In this document: positions 5,720 through 6,117 of the stretch, piece after piece | Position numbering within the stretch: the first letter of the stretch is position 1 | Layout: every line of letters begins with the position of its first letter | From: Pseudomonas sp. | GTDB lineage: Bacteria > Pseudomonadota > Gammaproteobacteria > Pseudomonadales > Pseudomonadaceae | Assembly: GCA_003488145.1 (NCBI GenBank) | Contig: DNMQ01000199.1 | Location: 1 to 6,117, forward strand | Length of the DNA stretch: 6,117 bases | Direction: 5' to 3' | Program-made: the position numbers and the translations under genes | Notes under the pieces: generated by a model | Seen by the model: only the letters and a program-made list of their open reading frames with translations | The model's database searches: none | Told to the model about the DNA's origin: nothing

Positions 5720-6117
5720 TCAGTAACCGAGAGCGAAGTCTTCCTCAGCCATCTGCATCAGGTTGTCGGCACCGGACAGCATGGCGTCGACATGCATGCG
5801 GGTACGCGGCAGGATGCGCTGGAAGTAGAATCGCGCGGTCTGCAGCTTGGCCTTGTAGAACGCCTCCTCGGAGGTGCCCTCAGCCAGCTTCTCGGCAGCA
5901 ACCCGAGCCATGTCAGCCCAGAAATAGGCGAGACAGGCGTAGCCGGAATACATGCAGTAGTCGACCGACGCCGCACCGACCATTTCACGATCCTTCATGG
6001 CGGCCATGCCGATCTTCATGGTCAGCTCGCCCCACTCCTTGTTCAGCTGATTCAGGGGGGTAACGAACTCCTTGATGGCTTCGTTGCCTTCCTGGTTCTG
6101 GCAGAACTTGTGCACGA
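5720..6117 (-). CDS. Acyl-CoA dehydrogenase, C-terminal fragment of a second paralogue; 5' end outside window
   Basis: The frame enters from the right edge and stops with TGA at 5720-5722, leaving 131 full codons. The first visible full codon is GTG (valine) and is not a start. The fragment matches the extra C-terminal domain of the complete dehydrogenase at 2350-4128: GAASVDYCMYSGYACLAYFW aligns with GAASVEYLHVFGYTAYAYMW, and FYKAKLQTARFYFQRILPR with FYQSKLGTARFYFARLLPR. It therefore belongs to the same 590-600-residue FadE/DmdC-like subfamily and presumably oxidises acyl-CoA with FAD. The active-site region lies outside the window. The two copies differ clearly at their ends (SEEAFYKAK insertion, tail AEEDFALGY against YLLDAAQF), so they are diverged paralogues rather than a recent duplication. 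Confidence 0.93.
   Translation of the reverse strand, partial: VHKFCQNQEGNEAIKEFVTPLNQLNKEWGELTMKIGMAAMKDREMVGAASVDYCMYSGYACLAYFWADMARVAAEKLAEGTSEEAFYKAKLQTARFYFQRILPRTRMHVDAMLSGADNLMQMAEEDFALGY

Overview
The window looks like chromosomal DNA from a high-GC gammaproteobacterium of the Pseudomonas sensu lato group (Stutzerimonas/P. stutzeri-like is my best guess). This rests on codon use, the gene families present, a dipA-like–msrA–acyl-CoA dehydrogenase order that I recall from P. aeruginosa (PA5017–PA5018–PA5020), and a Gac/Rsm-type small RNA locus. No mobile element, tRNA, rRNA or CRISPR array is visible.

Layout. Positions 1-1176 (+) hold the C-terminal part of a GGDEF-EAL protein, with a degenerate ASNEF site and an intact EAL phosphodiesterase domain. 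It is followed by msrA (1288-1935, +). The 414-bp gap 1936-2349 carries no convincing protein gene. On the minus strand it does contain what reads as a complete Rsm-family regulatory RNA locus: two 18-bp GacA boxes, a weak promoter, a transcript of about 125 nt with seven GGA motifs (two of them in hairpin loops), and a strong intrinsic terminator. Right of it, all on the minus strand, are a complete acyl-CoA dehydrogenase (2350-4128), a membrane-bound diguanylate cyclase (4268-5557), and the C-terminal end of a second, paralogous acyl-CoA dehydrogenase (5720-6117, running off the window). That last gene has its own terminator at 5676-5700.

How the parts relate. Two genes act on cyclic di-GMP: a likely phosphodiesterase on the left and a likely synthase on the right. 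Between them is an sRNA of the type that titrates RsmA/CsrA, the translational repressor that in pseudomonads controls biofilm and secretion genes. Two fatty acyl-CoA dehydrogenases flank the cyclase gene, and MsrA repairs oxidised methionine. Whether the neighbours are functionally linked to the sRNA is inference. The sRNA itself is the most important element here and would be missed by protein-only annotation.
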